Source: Novosphingobium malaysiense (GTDB taxonomy: Bacteria > Pseudomonadota > Alphaproteobacteria > Sphingomonadales > Sphingomonadaceae). From it: DNA of 64,000 bases. Position numbers and translations under genes: made by a program. The notes below the pieces were generated by a model, which ran no database searches, was not told where the DNA came from, and saw only the letters and a list, made by a program, of their open reading frames with translations. Of the stretch, positions 1 to 8,090 are shown piece after piece; position 1 is the stretch's first letter, and every line of letters begins with the position of its first letter. Where the stretch lies: positions 51,372 to 115,371 of the forward strand of contig NZ_JTDI01000009.1 of the NCBI RefSeq assembly GCF_000802225.1. The letters run 5' to 3'.

Positions 1-1
1 G

Positions 2-463
2 GGCCTAACGATCGCGGGATCCGCCGCCTATGTGCACGCCAAGTTCGGCGACTTCCCGACGGCCAATGGCGATGCCACCGGCAATCCCCTCGCGAACGTC
101 CCGCGCTGGGCTCTTACCGGCAGCATCCGTTACGCCCCGATGGACAATGAAAATGGCAAGATCTCGCTGGGCGTCGAAGGCTATTATCAGAGCATGTTCT
201 GGTTCGACGACGAGAACCAGACCCCCGGCGTGGATGGTCCGATCGATTCCATCCGGCAGCCCGGCTATGGCTTGCTGTCCTTGCGTGTCGACTGGGAAAA
301 CGTGATGGGCAGCAACATCAAGGCCTCCGCTTTTGTAACCAATCTCACCAAGACCGAATATTATCTGGGCGGTTCAACGCTGCTCTACACCGGCCTTGGC
401 GCCAATGCCGCAGTTCCAGGCGATCCGCGCGTGTTCGGTATCGAGCTCGGCATCGATTTCTAA
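2..463 (+). CDS. TonB-dependent receptor, C-terminal fragment (cut by window edge)
   Basis: An open frame runs in from the left edge and ends at TAA 461-463, giving 153 residues. It has alternating aromatic and polar strands (for example GYYQSMFWFDDE and GYGLLSLRVDWE) and ends in GIELGIDF. A terminal phenylalanine after a last beta strand is the usual outer-membrane barrel signature, and the length fits the last strands of a TonB-dependent receptor barrel. Such receptors import ligands across the outer membrane using TonB energy. The plug domain lies outside the window, so the ligand class is unknown. A strong hairpin follows directly after the stop. Confidence 0.85.
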   Translation, partial: GLTIAGSAAYVHAKFGDFPTANGDATGNPLANVPRWALTGSIRYAPMDNENGKISLGVEGYYQSMFWFDDENQTPGVDGPIDSIRQPGYGLLSLRVDWENVMGSNIKASAFVTNLTKTEYYLGGSTLLYTGLGANAAVPGDPRVFGIELGIDF

Positions 464-468
464 AAGAA

Positions 469-500
469 ATGTGCGGCGGTCAAAATGACCGCCGCACAAA
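469..500 (-). terminator. Rho-independent terminator between convergent genes
   Basis: A perfect 13-bp stem (470-482 with 486-498) has a 3-nt loop. Read on the minus strand it is followed by TTTCTTTT, so it should end the crotonase/oxidoreductase transcript. It sits between the convergent stops at 463 and 581. On the plus strand it lacks a U-run but could still act as a bidirectional barrier for the receptor gene. Confidence 0.8.
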
Positions 501-580
501 CCGTCCTCCAATCTGGAAACAATGAAAAGCCGCGGGAGCTGAAACTTGCCTTTGAGCTGCCAGCCGCGTGACCGGAACGT

Positions 581-1342
581 TCAACGTCCCTGCCAGCGCG
601 GCGCACGCTTCTCGACAAAGGCCGCCGCGCCTTCCCGGGCATCGGCACTGTCAACGATATGGCCCGCTATTCGCATCTGCGCCTCGTATGCCTCGTCCAC
701 GTCCCAGTCCGCCTGCCGGGCGATGATCGATTTGCTCGCCATTACCGCGAGAGGGCCGTTAGCCGCGATCTGGCGCGCGAGAACGAACGCCTCCTGCAAG
801 GCCTCGCCCGGTTCCGTCAGGCGATTGACGAGCCCGAAACGCTCGGCCCGCTCGGCATCGATCGGCTCGCCGGTCAAGGCCATTTCCATGGCGATGTGGT
901 GCGCGATCAGGCGCGGCATCTTCCAGAGCCCCCCGCCCGTAGCAACCAGCCCCCGCTTCACTTCGGGAATACCGAAGCGGGCATTTCGGGCCGCCACAAC
1001 CAGATCGGCGGCGAGACAGGCTTCCAGCCCTCCGGCGACGGCCCATCCCTCGACAGCCGCAATCAGCGGCTTCTCGGGCGGCGTCTGCGTTATGCCGAGC
1101 AATCCCCGGCCCGGAGTGCGGGCCTTGTCCCCCTGCCCGAAGGCCTTGAGATCCATCCCGGTACAGAAATTCCCGCCCGCGCCCGTAATGATGCCGACCC
1201 GCAATTCGGTATTGGCATCGAGTTCATCGAACGCGGCCGTGGCAAGCAGGCTCGTCTCGCCATCAGCCGCGTTCCTGATCTCCGGCCGGTTCAGGATGAC
1301 CAGCAAAATGGGCCCATGACGCTCGACAATGACTTTCGGCAC
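581..1342 (-). CDS. Enoyl-CoA hydratase/isomerase (crotonase) with both catalytic glutamates
   Basis: The 253-residue protein is a full-length crotonase. The oxyanion-hole segment GGNFCTGMDL is at residues 57-65 and a second glycine-rich segment is at 104-107. Glutamates at about 107 (GGLEA) and 127 (FGIPE) align with the two catalytic glutamates of mitochondrial enoyl-CoA hydratase, so hydration of an enoyl-CoA is plausible. The start is GTG at 1342 behind an AAGAAAGG ribosome site. It lies 35 bp downstream of the F420:NADPH-oxidoreductase-like gene and is probably cotranscribed with it. The CoA substrate is unknown. Confidence 0.88.
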   Translation of the reverse strand: MPKVIVERHGPILLVILNRPEIRNAADGETSLLATAAFDELDANTELRVGIITGAGGNFCTGMDLKAFGQGDKARTPGRGLLGITQTPPEKPLIAAVEGWAVAGGLEACLAADLVVAARNARFGIPEVKRGLVATGGGLWKMPRLIAHHIAMEMALTGEPIDAERAERFGLVNRLTEPGEALQEAFVLARQIAANGPLAVMASKSIIARQADWDVDEAYEAQMRIAGHIVDSADAREGAAAFVEKRAPRWQGR

Positions 1343-1377
1343 GACTGCGGCCTTTCTTGATGTACTGTGACCGCGCG

Positions 1378-2025
1378 CTAGGCCGGTTTCGCTTCGCCCG
1401 TGATCTGCAACCCGGCCCCGTTGATCCCGTAGGACTTGTTCAGGAAGATGAGCACCGAGGTCAGCGCCTCGGCAGCGGCCGAGCTCGCCAGCGGGCCCGC
1501 CTGGAAGGCACGCAGGCCCATCGCCTCGGAAAGTTCCACGACCTGTGCACGCGCCTGCTTGTCATCGCCAAAGACCAGCACGTCGCACAGGATTCGCGCA
1601 TCGCCCATCAGCTTGGCCGCAGCGACGTTATGAAATGCCCCGACGACCGCCACGTCGGGACCAAGGATCGTCTGCGCGCGCACGGCGGCAGATCCTTCTT
1701 CCGGTAATTGCACGCGGGCCACCCTGGGCGGAACGAGAGGAACCGTTGCATCGACCACGACCTTGCCCGACGCTGCGGGCGCGATCTCTTTCAACGTCGC
1801 CTCCTGCGCCGCGAAGGGTACGGTCACGATGATCAGGTCTGCGCCGGCAGCAGCATCGGCATTCGCCGCAGCGCGTATGTCATGGCCAAGCTCATCGGCG
1901 GCTCGCTGCGCAGATTGCGCGCTGCGGGAACCGACGATCACCGCGCGCCCGGCCTTGGCCAGCCGGCGCGCGATGCCCCGGCCCAGCGCGCCAGTGCCTC
2001 CTATGACCGCGATAGTATCAGGCAT
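1378..2025 (-). CDS. F420H2:NADP oxidoreductase-like protein (FNO/NpdG family)
   Basis: The 215-residue product has an N-terminal Rossmann motif GGTGALG (9-15) followed by VGSR (31-34), the pattern that reads the NADP phosphate in archaeal FNO. Later segments also follow FNO: PLVPPR (96-101), AFHN (130-133), FGDD (152-155) and LRAFQAGPL (171-179). Family members move hydride between NADPH and deazaflavin F420; some relatives act without F420. The ATG at 2025 has GGGGAGG just upstream, and a longer open frame above it lacks such a site. It lies downstream of an LLM oxidoreductase gene, which suggests it supplies reduced cofactor to LLM enzymes. Whether this host makes F420 cannot be seen here. 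Confidence 0.8.
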   Translation of the reverse strand: MPDTIAVIGGTGALGRGIARRLAKAGRAVIVGSRSAQSAQRAADELGHDIRAAANADAAAGADLIIVTVPFAAQEATLKEIAPAASGKVVVDATVPLVPPRVARVQLPEEGSAAVRAQTILGPDVAVVGAFHNVAAAKLMGDARILCDVLVFGDDKQARAQVVELSEAMGLRAFQAGPLASSAAAEALTSVLIFLNKSYGINGAGLQITGEAKPA

Positions 2026-2052
2026 CGATTGCCTCCCCCCGGAATTGAATTC

Positions 2053-2068
2053 ATCCGCATTTGCGGAT
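2053..2068. promoter_or_regulatory. Palindrome ATCCGCA-TT-TGCGGAT upstream of the FNO-like gene
   Basis: Perfect 7-bp arms surround a TT centre, 28 bp upstream of the FNO-like start codon. The 10-bp core CGCATTTGCG is identical to the core of the 37455-37468 site, but the outer bases differ, so it may be a variant of the recurrent operator or an independent site. Confidence 0.45.
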
Positions 2069-2146
2069 TGCCATGGAACGCCGAGAACTGAAGGGCAGTC
2101 TGCTGGCGCGGCTTGGTGGTGCACGTCGGCATGACCGCGACAGCAA

Positions 2147-3154
2147 TCAGTGCATCACGTTCGGATCGGACACGATGTCGAGATGCGGCGCCACCTTCTT
2201 CTCGAACAGCTTGAGGCTGGACCATGCCATTTCTGGTGGCATGCCGCCCGCCAGAGCCTGGAATTTCAATTCCCCCTTGTCGCCCAGCGACTGCGCGTAT
2301 TCGAGGCACTCCTCCGGCGTGAACACCCGGAACATGGGGTTCGATTTCAGATCCTCGATAGTCTTCGCCTGCGGAAAGCGGACGTTCACCCGCAAGCCGC
2401 GCTCTGCCGCCCAGCGGCTGTATACGTTCACAGTATGGGTCCAATAGGGAAAGACCTGTTCCCAGGCCTTCTCGGGCTCCTCGCTGATGAACATGAAATC
2501 GATGCCCTGCTTGGGCAGAGGATCAGGGACGGACTTGCCCAGCCGCTGGCGTTCCTCCCGGAACATGTCGTAGTGAGCGGCCTCGGCGGGCGAGAGGCCA
2601 TCGGCGATTTCGGCGGCCTTGAGGATCATCTTGCGCCAGGATGCTCCCATGAGCAGGCGGGGCTTCGGATCGGGCACGGGAGATACGATGGGAATATTTC
2701 GCCCACGGTACTCGAACGGCTCGCCCGACCATGCCTTGCGAAGGACATCGACCGTCTCGACCACCCAGTTCGCCCGGTCTTCCAGGCGGATGCCGTACAT
2801 GTCGAACTCCGCCTTGCGCATCCCGGCCGAGATCACCGGGAGAGCACGTCCGCCGGTATGCAAATTCAGCACCGCGAGATCCTCGGCCAGTTTCAACGGA
2901 TTGTAGAACGGCGAAAGGATGATCATGCGAAGGTTCAAGTGCTTGGTGCGGCCGCCGATCGCGCTCGCCGTGATCACGGGAGACGGGCTGTAATTGTCCT
3001 CGGTGCAATGGTGCTGACCGACGGTGACGCCCTGGAAGCCCATGCCGTCCGCCCATTCACAGATATCGAGCGCGGCCTCGTAGGTTTCCCTGACGGGGCG
3101 GCCAGTCCATGTCGGTGCCCTCAGATCGAACCATACTTCAAGTGCGGTAGCCAT
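2147..3154 (-). CDS. LLM-class (luciferase-like) flavin/F420-dependent oxidoreductase
   Basis: The 335-residue protein has the bacterial-luciferase-like TIM barrel pattern: an N-terminal strand VWFDLRAP, GFQGVTVGQHH, NLRMIILSPFYNPLKLAEDLAVLN and GGRALPVISAGM, the last two typical of this family. Members are FMN-dependent monooxygenases or F420-dependent dehydrogenases; sequence alone does not decide which. It has the same length as, and is a clear paralogue of, the protein at 5664-6671. The ATG at 3154 is preceded by GGGAGAG; an in-frame GTG 12 nt earlier overlaps that site and was rejected. The neighbouring FNO-like gene downstream favours F420 use (inference). Confidence 0.88.
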   Translation of the reverse strand: MATALEVWFDLRAPTWTGRPVRETYEAALDICEWADGMGFQGVTVGQHHCTEDNYSPSPVITASAIGGRTKHLNLRMIILSPFYNPLKLAEDLAVLNLHTGGRALPVISAGMRKAEFDMYGIRLEDRANWVVETVDVLRKAWSGEPFEYRGRNIPIVSPVPDPKPRLLMGASWRKMILKAAEIADGLSPAEAAHYDMFREERQRLGKSVPDPLPKQGIDFMFISEEPEKAWEQVFPYWTHTVNVYSRWAAERGLRVNVRFPQAKTIEDLKSNPMFRVFTPEECLEYAQSLGDKGELKFQALAGGMPPEMAWSSLKLFEKKVAPHLDIVSDPNVMH

Positions 3155-3251
3155 GTTCTCTCCCACGCGTTCTCATGTGTCTGGAAAGACTAGTCGAAGC
3201 GGAGCAAAAACGGGCAACGGTGATCTATATCAGATTGGGCTGAAAGCGAAT

Positions 3252-3306
3252 TTCCGGTCTTGCGCCCATCTTCAGTGCCGCACTGAAGATGGGCGCAAGA
3301 CCGGAA
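3252..3306. repeat. Perfect 26-bp inverted repeat across the AraC gene end
   Basis: Positions 3252-3277 and 3281-3306 are exact reverse complements separated by 3 nt. Partial pairing continues outward through GAAAGCG on the left and CGCTTTC on the right. The right arm encodes the last residues of the AraC regulator, the stop codon (3272-3274) lies in the left arm, and the LLM gene begins 98 bp further on. Neither side carries a U-run, so it is not a standard terminator. It could be an attenuator or RNA-stability hairpin, or the product of a template-switch mutation. Confidence 0.9.
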
Positions 3307-4354
3307 CAAATGCGCTTTCCTGCGCCATCAGGCGACGGAATTCGCCGGGCATCATGTCCATCCAGCGCCGGAACGCGCGTCGGAAATTGTGCACGTTGGT
3401 AAAGCCCAGCCGATGCGCGATTTCCTTGGGCGCGATGTCTGTGAAGGTGAGGTACTCGGCCACGTGTTCGCGCCGGACCAGATCGACCAGCGCGCGGTAG
3501 TTCAGCGTTTCCTCGCTGAGCCAGCGCTTCACCGTGCTCGTGCTGCGTCCAAAGGTATCGGCAACCTGTTGCAGCGAGGGATAGGTTCCCGGCTGGAAGA
3601 CCAATTGTTCGAGGATAGCGGCGGCGACACGGTCGCCCAAACTCATCCCCATGAGCGCCGCATCCCAATCCTCGTCCGCCAGCGCGGCCCGGCGTGGACT
3701 GCGTACGGCCGATGGTCGATCGAGCACGTCCTGACTGAACACGATCATCATGCACGGCCGCCCGAAGATCACGCGGCACCCTAGCAGATCCTCGTATTCG
3801 GAACGGTGAGCGGGCTCCTGATACGGCAACTCGATCCGTTTAAATGATATATCGGTGCCGAGAAAGTGCTCGCACTCGTACTTGGTCTTCGCGATGAGCT
3901 CCTCGAACAGCACGGTAGCGCCAGGACCCGGTGCCAGCGGCAGGCCGAACTTGATCTGCCATTCCCCTTGCTCGACCCGGTCCTGATAGAAATGCGGCTG
4001 CATCGACAGATCGTGAAAATGCTTCACGGCCTTTCGCGTATCCTCCATCGTCTCACAGCCCCGCAGGCGCTGATAATAGGAGCCATATTCGGTCAGATAG
4101 GAGGATTTGCCCAGCTTCAGACCGATCCCCGGGGCAGCCATGCCGGCGACGGAGTTCAGTATGACGTGCAGGTTCCAGATTTCCGGCTTGATGCCGCAGA
4201 CTGGCTCTTCGATCAGCCTGCCCTGGCACTCCGAATGTATGTCCTCCCGGCAAACGCCGACGTTTTCTAGATTCTTGAATAACCTCTCGAGATCGATCTT
4301 GTATGGGCCATAGCCCCCAATCGATTTCGACACGGAAGCCACTGCCGGATCCAT
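3272..4354 (-). CDS. AraC-family transcriptional regulator with N-terminal effector domain
   Basis: The 360-residue protein is typical of the AraC subgroup with a large N-terminal arabinose-binding-like domain (roughly residues 15-210) and a C-terminal pair of helix-turn-helix motifs (roughly 245-345). The latter include SLQQVADTFGRSTSTVKRWL and IAHRLGFTNVHNFRRAFRRW. Such regulators usually activate neighbouring catabolic genes when a substrate binds. The ATG at 4354 follows GGAGAGA; an in-frame TTG at 4369 overlaps the ribosome site and is less likely. Likely targets are the adjacent LLM gene and the PhyH/LLM divergent pair. The C-terminus is encoded inside a perfect inverted repeat. Confidence 0.88.
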   Translation of the reverse strand: MDPAVASVSKSIGGYGPYKIDLERLFKNLENVGVCREDIHSECQGRLIEEPVCGIKPEIWNLHVILNSVAGMAAPGIGLKLGKSSYLTEYGSYYQRLRGCETMEDTRKAVKHFHDLSMQPHFYQDRVEQGEWQIKFGLPLAPGPGATVLFEELIAKTKYECEHFLGTDISFKRIELPYQEPAHRSEYEDLLGCRVIFGRPCMMIVFSQDVLDRPSAVRSPRRAALADEDWDAALMGMSLGDRVAAAILEQLVFQPGTYPSLQQVADTFGRSTSTVKRWLSEETLNYRALVDLVRREHVAEYLTFTDIAPKEIAHRLGFTNVHNFRRAFRRWMDMMPGEFRRLMAQESAFVPVLRPSSVRH

Positions 4355-4533
4355 ATCATTTCTCTCCAACGGTCCGGTGTTCTATCGACACCTGAACATG
4401 CCTGAATTACCAGAAACTGTCCTTGCGGTCCCTTCTGGTCTTCAACAACGCGATTCCATCGCTCATCTGATTGGCCGAAATCCGCCCGGCGAGCGCAAAA
4501 CCATCGCCCCCCCCATTCACGCCGCGACTGCCC

Positions 4534-5391
4534 TCATCCGCCGAGAGCATCTGGCTCCCTTTCCTCTCGCCCCCACATCCATTCGGCGGGGCTCTTATGG
4601 TTCACGTTGCCGTAGTTGAGCCGATAGGACTCCAGCCCTATGAGCTTGCGCAACCGGGGCGGGAACGACTTCAGCTTCTCGGGCGGCAGCGCGTAGTGGA
4701 AAGCATCAAGCTGGCGCATCCACCCCAGAATGTAGGGCATGATGATGCGTGGCTGCGGCGCGCCGGTGCGGTTCTCGCCCTGCCCGTGCAGCAGCTTGAA
4801 ATCATAGACCAGCACGGACCCCTTGCTCATTTCGGCCACGATCGGCTGCCACTCCGTCATGTAGCCCTTGGGCTGTGATGCCGGAACCTGGCCGTAGCTG
4901 GCATCGGGCGTGTCGTAGGCAACATCCTCCTCGCTCCAGAGGTGGGAGCCAGGCACGAAGCGGGTAGCGCCGTTTTCCCCGGTAAAATCATTGAGCGCGA
5001 TGATCGTGTTGACCATCACCGGGAAATCAAAGCGCCGGTCATCGATCCACCATGTGTCCGCATGCAGCGGCTGCGCCTTCTCGCCCGGCCCGGGCATGGA
5101 AGCGCTCATGCTGGAAAGCAGGCATTCGGGATCGAGGTATTGCTCGATGATCGGCAGGAAGGCATCGCAAACCGGGATCTGCTGAAACAGCTCATCGTAC
5201 TGTAGCAAGTTCATGATGCGGATGGTGTTGCGGCCGGAGAAGTCCATGTCCATCGGCTTGATGTCATGGTCTTTCGCTATGCGTGCCATCGCCGCGGTCA
5301 CGGCATCGCAGAATTCTTCGGAAAACGCATTTTCAATGATGACACAGCCATCCTTGCGCATGGCGGCGACTTGCTGATCGAGCGTACTCAA
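4534..5391 (-). CDS. Phytanoyl-CoA dioxygenase family (PhyH) Fe(II)/2-oxoglutarate oxygenase
   Basis: The predicted 285-residue protein has the PhyH jelly-roll pattern. PLHADTWW supplies the HxD iron ligands (H110, D112), NGATRFVPGSH (140-150) is the classic family segment, and LLHGQGENRTG supplies the distal histidine (H202) and a nearby arginine for 2-oxoglutarate. Family enzymes hydroxylate acyl-CoAs or small secondary metabolites using O2 and 2-oxoglutarate. The chosen start is TTG 5391, seven bases after AGAGGA and just before DQQVAAMRKDGC; ATG 5361 is an alternative. The upstream extension of the frame looks non-coding. It is divergent from the LLM gene at 5664. Confidence 0.88.
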   Translation of the reverse strand: MSTLDQQVAAMRKDGCVIIENAFSEEFCDAVTAAMARIAKDHDIKPMDMDFSGRNTIRIMNLLQYDELFQQIPVCDAFLPIIEQYLDPECLLSSMSASMPGPGEKAQPLHADTWWIDDRRFDFPVMVNTIIALNDFTGENGATRFVPGSHLWSEEDVAYDTPDASYGQVPASQPKGYMTEWQPIVAEMSKGSVLVYDFKLLHGQGENRTGAPQPRIIMPYILGWMRQLDAFHYALPPEKLKSFPPRLRKLIGLESYRLNYGNVNHKSPAEWMWGREEREPDALGG

Positions 5392-5663
5392 AGATCGTCC
5401 TCTCTTGCCCGCGGCCCGGGCTTGAACGCCGGACTCTTCGCAACAGAGTGTAATCCTGTGCGAGCACGTCCGCGCGGCCAATTTGGTATCATTTTGGATT
5501 ACCAGTGAGGTCTGCCCGCCGCGTCCGGGACGGAGGCCAATTGGATATAAGGCCGCGGTTCCAGCCACCCTGTCCGCGTGGTCTACCTCGAACAGGCACC
5601 CCCATGCAGTTCTGCCGAAAGCAACACGCCTGCTGGAAGACAAGACGCCAAACGGAGACGGAC

Positions 5664-6671
5664 ATGCCGACGGCAATGGAATTGACCTTTGACCTGCGGG
5701 TCCCCCGCTGGGCCCCCTCGACGACAACGGAAATCTACCAGGCTGCCGTCGACATGTGCGAATGGGCCGACGCTGCCGGATTTCAGGCGATGACCATCGG
5801 TGAACATCATACGACCGAAGACCAGTACATCACCTCACCGCTGATGTTCGCCACCGCCGTGGGCGCGCGCACCAGCAAGCTGCAGTTGCGCATGATCATC
5901 CTCGCGCCGTTCTACAACCCGCTACGCCTGGCCGAGGACCTGGCCGTGCTGAACCTGCTCACGGACGGGCGCGCCGTCCCGGTGATCAGCGCCGGCATGC
6001 GCGATGCCGAATTCGACATGTACGGTCTGCGCCGGGAGGATCGGCCCGCAGTTGTCGAGGAAACCGTCGAGGTCCTGCGCAAGGCATGGTCCGGCAAGCC
6101 GTTCCGCTATCGCGGCCGCGACATCGAAATCGTATCGCCCGTGCCCGACAAGACGCCGCGCCTCCTGATGGGAGCCTCCTGGCCGAAAATGATCCGCAAG
6201 GCCGCCGCCATCGCTGACGGCCTCTCGCCCGCCGAAGCCGGCCTGTACGAGCTGTTTCGCGCGGAGCGCAGGAAACTCGGCAAGCCCGATCCCGGCGAAT
6301 TCCCCAACCAGAGCGCCAGCTTCATCCATATCACCGAAGACCCCGAGGGCGACTGGGAGAAACTGTTTCCCTATTGGGCGCACGGCCCGCGCATCTACCA
6401 GAAATGGGCGGAAGAAATCGGCAAGCCCGTCAACGAGAAGTTCCCGGCGGTGGAAAGCGTGGAGCAGATGCGCAAGGTGCCCGTCTTCCGCGTCTTCACT
6501 CCGGACGAGTCCCTCGAATACGCACAGTCGCTGGGGCCGAACGGAGAGCTGCGCTTCCGTCCGCTGGCCGGCGGCATGCCGCCCGAGCTGGGCTGGGCCA
6601 GCCTCAAGCTTTTCGAGAAAAAGGTCCTGCCACACCTCGATGTGCGCTTCACGCCGAACATCCATTACTGA
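5664..6671 (+). CDS. LLM-class oxidoreductase, paralogue of the 2147-3154 protein
   Basis: The 335-residue luciferase-like protein shares long blocks with the LLM at 2147-3154, including RMIIL-PFYNPL-LAEDLAVLNL, PVISAGM--AEFDMYG, PRLLMGASW and LEYAQSLG. The two are paralogues of identical length; by eye more than half of positions match. The ATG at 5664 follows CGGAGACGG; the longer upstream frame has no ribosome site and looks non-coding. It heads a plus-strand run with a P450 and two SDRs. A flavin- or F420-dependent hydride or oxygen-transfer step on the same pathway is likely, but the substrate is unknown. Confidence 0.88.
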   Translation: MPTAMELTFDLRVPRWAPSTTTEIYQAAVDMCEWADAAGFQAMTIGEHHTTEDQYITSPLMFATAVGARTSKLQLRMIILAPFYNPLRLAEDLAVLNLLTDGRAVPVISAGMRDAEFDMYGLRREDRPAVVEETVEVLRKAWSGKPFRYRGRDIEIVSPVPDKTPRLLMGASWPKMIRKAAAIADGLSPAEAGLYELFRAERRKLGKPDPGEFPNQSASFIHITEDPEGDWEKLFPYWAHGPRIYQKWAEEIGKPVNEKFPAVESVEQMRKVPVFRVFTPDESLEYAQSLGPNGELRFRPLAGGMPPELGWASLKLFEKKVLPHLDVRFTPNIHY

Positions 6672-6815
6672 TCTGTCCGGACCCGGTGCGCCCTCCCTGC
6701 GCCGGGTCCGGGCAGAGCCAAAGGGATATATGCGGGCTGTATCGGGGCCAACCACCCCCCTTCTATGGTTGCCCGCAGCGAAAAAATGATCCTGCCGGGA
6801 GCGGAGCAAAGAACC

Positions 6816-8090
6816 ATGCAGCAATCCACCAGTGAATTAACGACAGGCAAGTTGGCGTTCGATCCCGCCATCGCCGCTAAGGCCGACACAATCCTGGCCC
6901 GGATCCTCGATCCCGAAACCGATGGGCAGCGCTACCCGCTCTATGCCGAGCTGCGCGAACTTGCGCCCGTTTATCGCTCAAGCCTGCCCTTGCTGGACGG
7001 ATGCTACATCATCTCGGGCTTCGACAACTGCCAGACCGCCATGCTGGCGAAGGAGGCGGTGCAGAACTCGGTTTCGCTAGAATCGATGAACATCCGCTAC
7101 GAAGGCGTGCACGACGACATGGTGCGTCGCTGGATGAACTTCCGCGACGAACTGGCCGATCACGACCGGCTGCGCAAGCTGTTCTTCCCCTATTTCACGC
7201 CCAAGGCCTTGGCCGAAGTGCGCAGCGAGGTCGGCTTGCTGATCAGCAGCCTGCTGGACAGCCTCGATACGGGTGAACCGGTCGACGTCTTTTCGAAGTT
7301 CTGCTTCCCGCTGCCGTCCATGGTGATCGCCCGGATGCTCGGCATCCCGATGGACGACATGGATCACTTCCACGCTGTGATGGACGAGATGGTCGGCGCG
7401 ATGGCGCGCGTACAGGACCTTGACGCTGCCGCACTGGCTTCGCGCGACGAGAAGGCAAGCACGTTCCTGAACTTCTTCCGGGGCTATCTGGAACGCCGCC
7501 GCGCGGAACCAGCGAACGATCTCATCAGCAAGAGCGGGCTTGCCGCACCCGCCGCAGGTGTCAGCGATGAGGACCTGCTTGCACAGTATGTTTTCGTGCT
7601 GATCGCTGGTCACTCGACGACGGCGGATTCGATCGGCAACGCGCTGATAGCGCTCGATCGCAATCCGGAGCAGAAACAGTTGCTGCTCGAAGGAAAGGTG
7701 CCGATGAAGCAGGCCGTGGCCGAGCTGATGCGCTGGGATTCCTCGATCGGCACGGTCAACCGCTATTTCATCGAGGACAAGACGCTCTCCGGCGTGACCA
7801 TCCCGGCCGGCTCGCGTTCGATGATGCTGTTCCAATCGGCCCACCGGGACCCGGCGAAGTTCGAGAACCCGGACGAGCTTGACCTTACGCGCAACAACGC
7901 AGGCGATTCCTTCCCGTTCGGGGGCGGACGCTACTTCTGTCTCGGCCAAGCGCTGGCGAAGATCGAGGTGGAGGATGCCCTAACCGCCTTTCTGGCCCGC
8001 TATCCGAACTACCGCGTGGCCGATCTGGAGTGGCAAGGCATGCTGGTCAGCCATGGCCCGAAGCGCCTCATGGTCGAGCTCGGCGCATGA
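6816..8090 (+). CDS. Cytochrome P450 with an unusual I-helix (AGHSTT)
   Basis: The 424-residue soluble bacterial P450 has the heme-ligand loop FPFGGGRYFCLGQAL with Cys375, the K-helix ExxR (E303 to R306), and the I-helix segment AGHSTT (264-269). The usual acidic residue before the conserved threonine is a serine here, so proton delivery for O2 activation may differ. The ATG at 6816 lies after GGAGCAAAG; a frame extending upstream to 6765 lacks a ribosome site. It is followed with ATGA overlap by an SDR, suggesting oxidation of a hydroxyl introduced by the P450. No ferredoxin or reductase gene adjoins it. Confidence 0.9.
   Translation: MQQSTSELTTGKLAFDPAIAAKADTILARILDPETDGQRYPLYAELRELAPVYRSSLPLLDGCYIISGFDNCQTAMLAKEAVQNSVSLESMNIRYEGVHDDMVRRWMNFRDELADHDRLRKLFFPYFTPKALAEVRSEVGLLISSLLDSLDTGEPVDVFSKFCFPLPSMVIARMLGIPMDDMDHFHAVMDEMVGAMARVQDLDAAALASRDEKASTFLNFFRGYLERRRAEPANDLISKSGLAAPAAGVSDEDLLAQYVFVLIAGHSTTADSIGNALIALDRNPEQKQLLLEGKVPMKQAVAELMRWDSSIGTVNRYFIEDKTLSGVTIPAGSRSMMLFQSAHRDPAKFENPDELDLTRNNAGDSFPFGGGRYFCLGQALAKIEVEDALTAFLARYPNYRVADLEWQGMLVSHGPKRLMVELGA

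Noticed and set aside
4450..4462. GCGAT-TCC-ATCGC repeat as another member of the shared operator set
   Set aside because: The half-sites face outward and the spacing is different, so it is not the same site class; it may be a coincidence in the AraC upstream region.
5485..5503. GGTATCATTTTGGATTACC as a copy of the recurrent operator
   Set aside because: Symmetry needs a one-base bulge and the half-site spacing is shorter than in the other sites.
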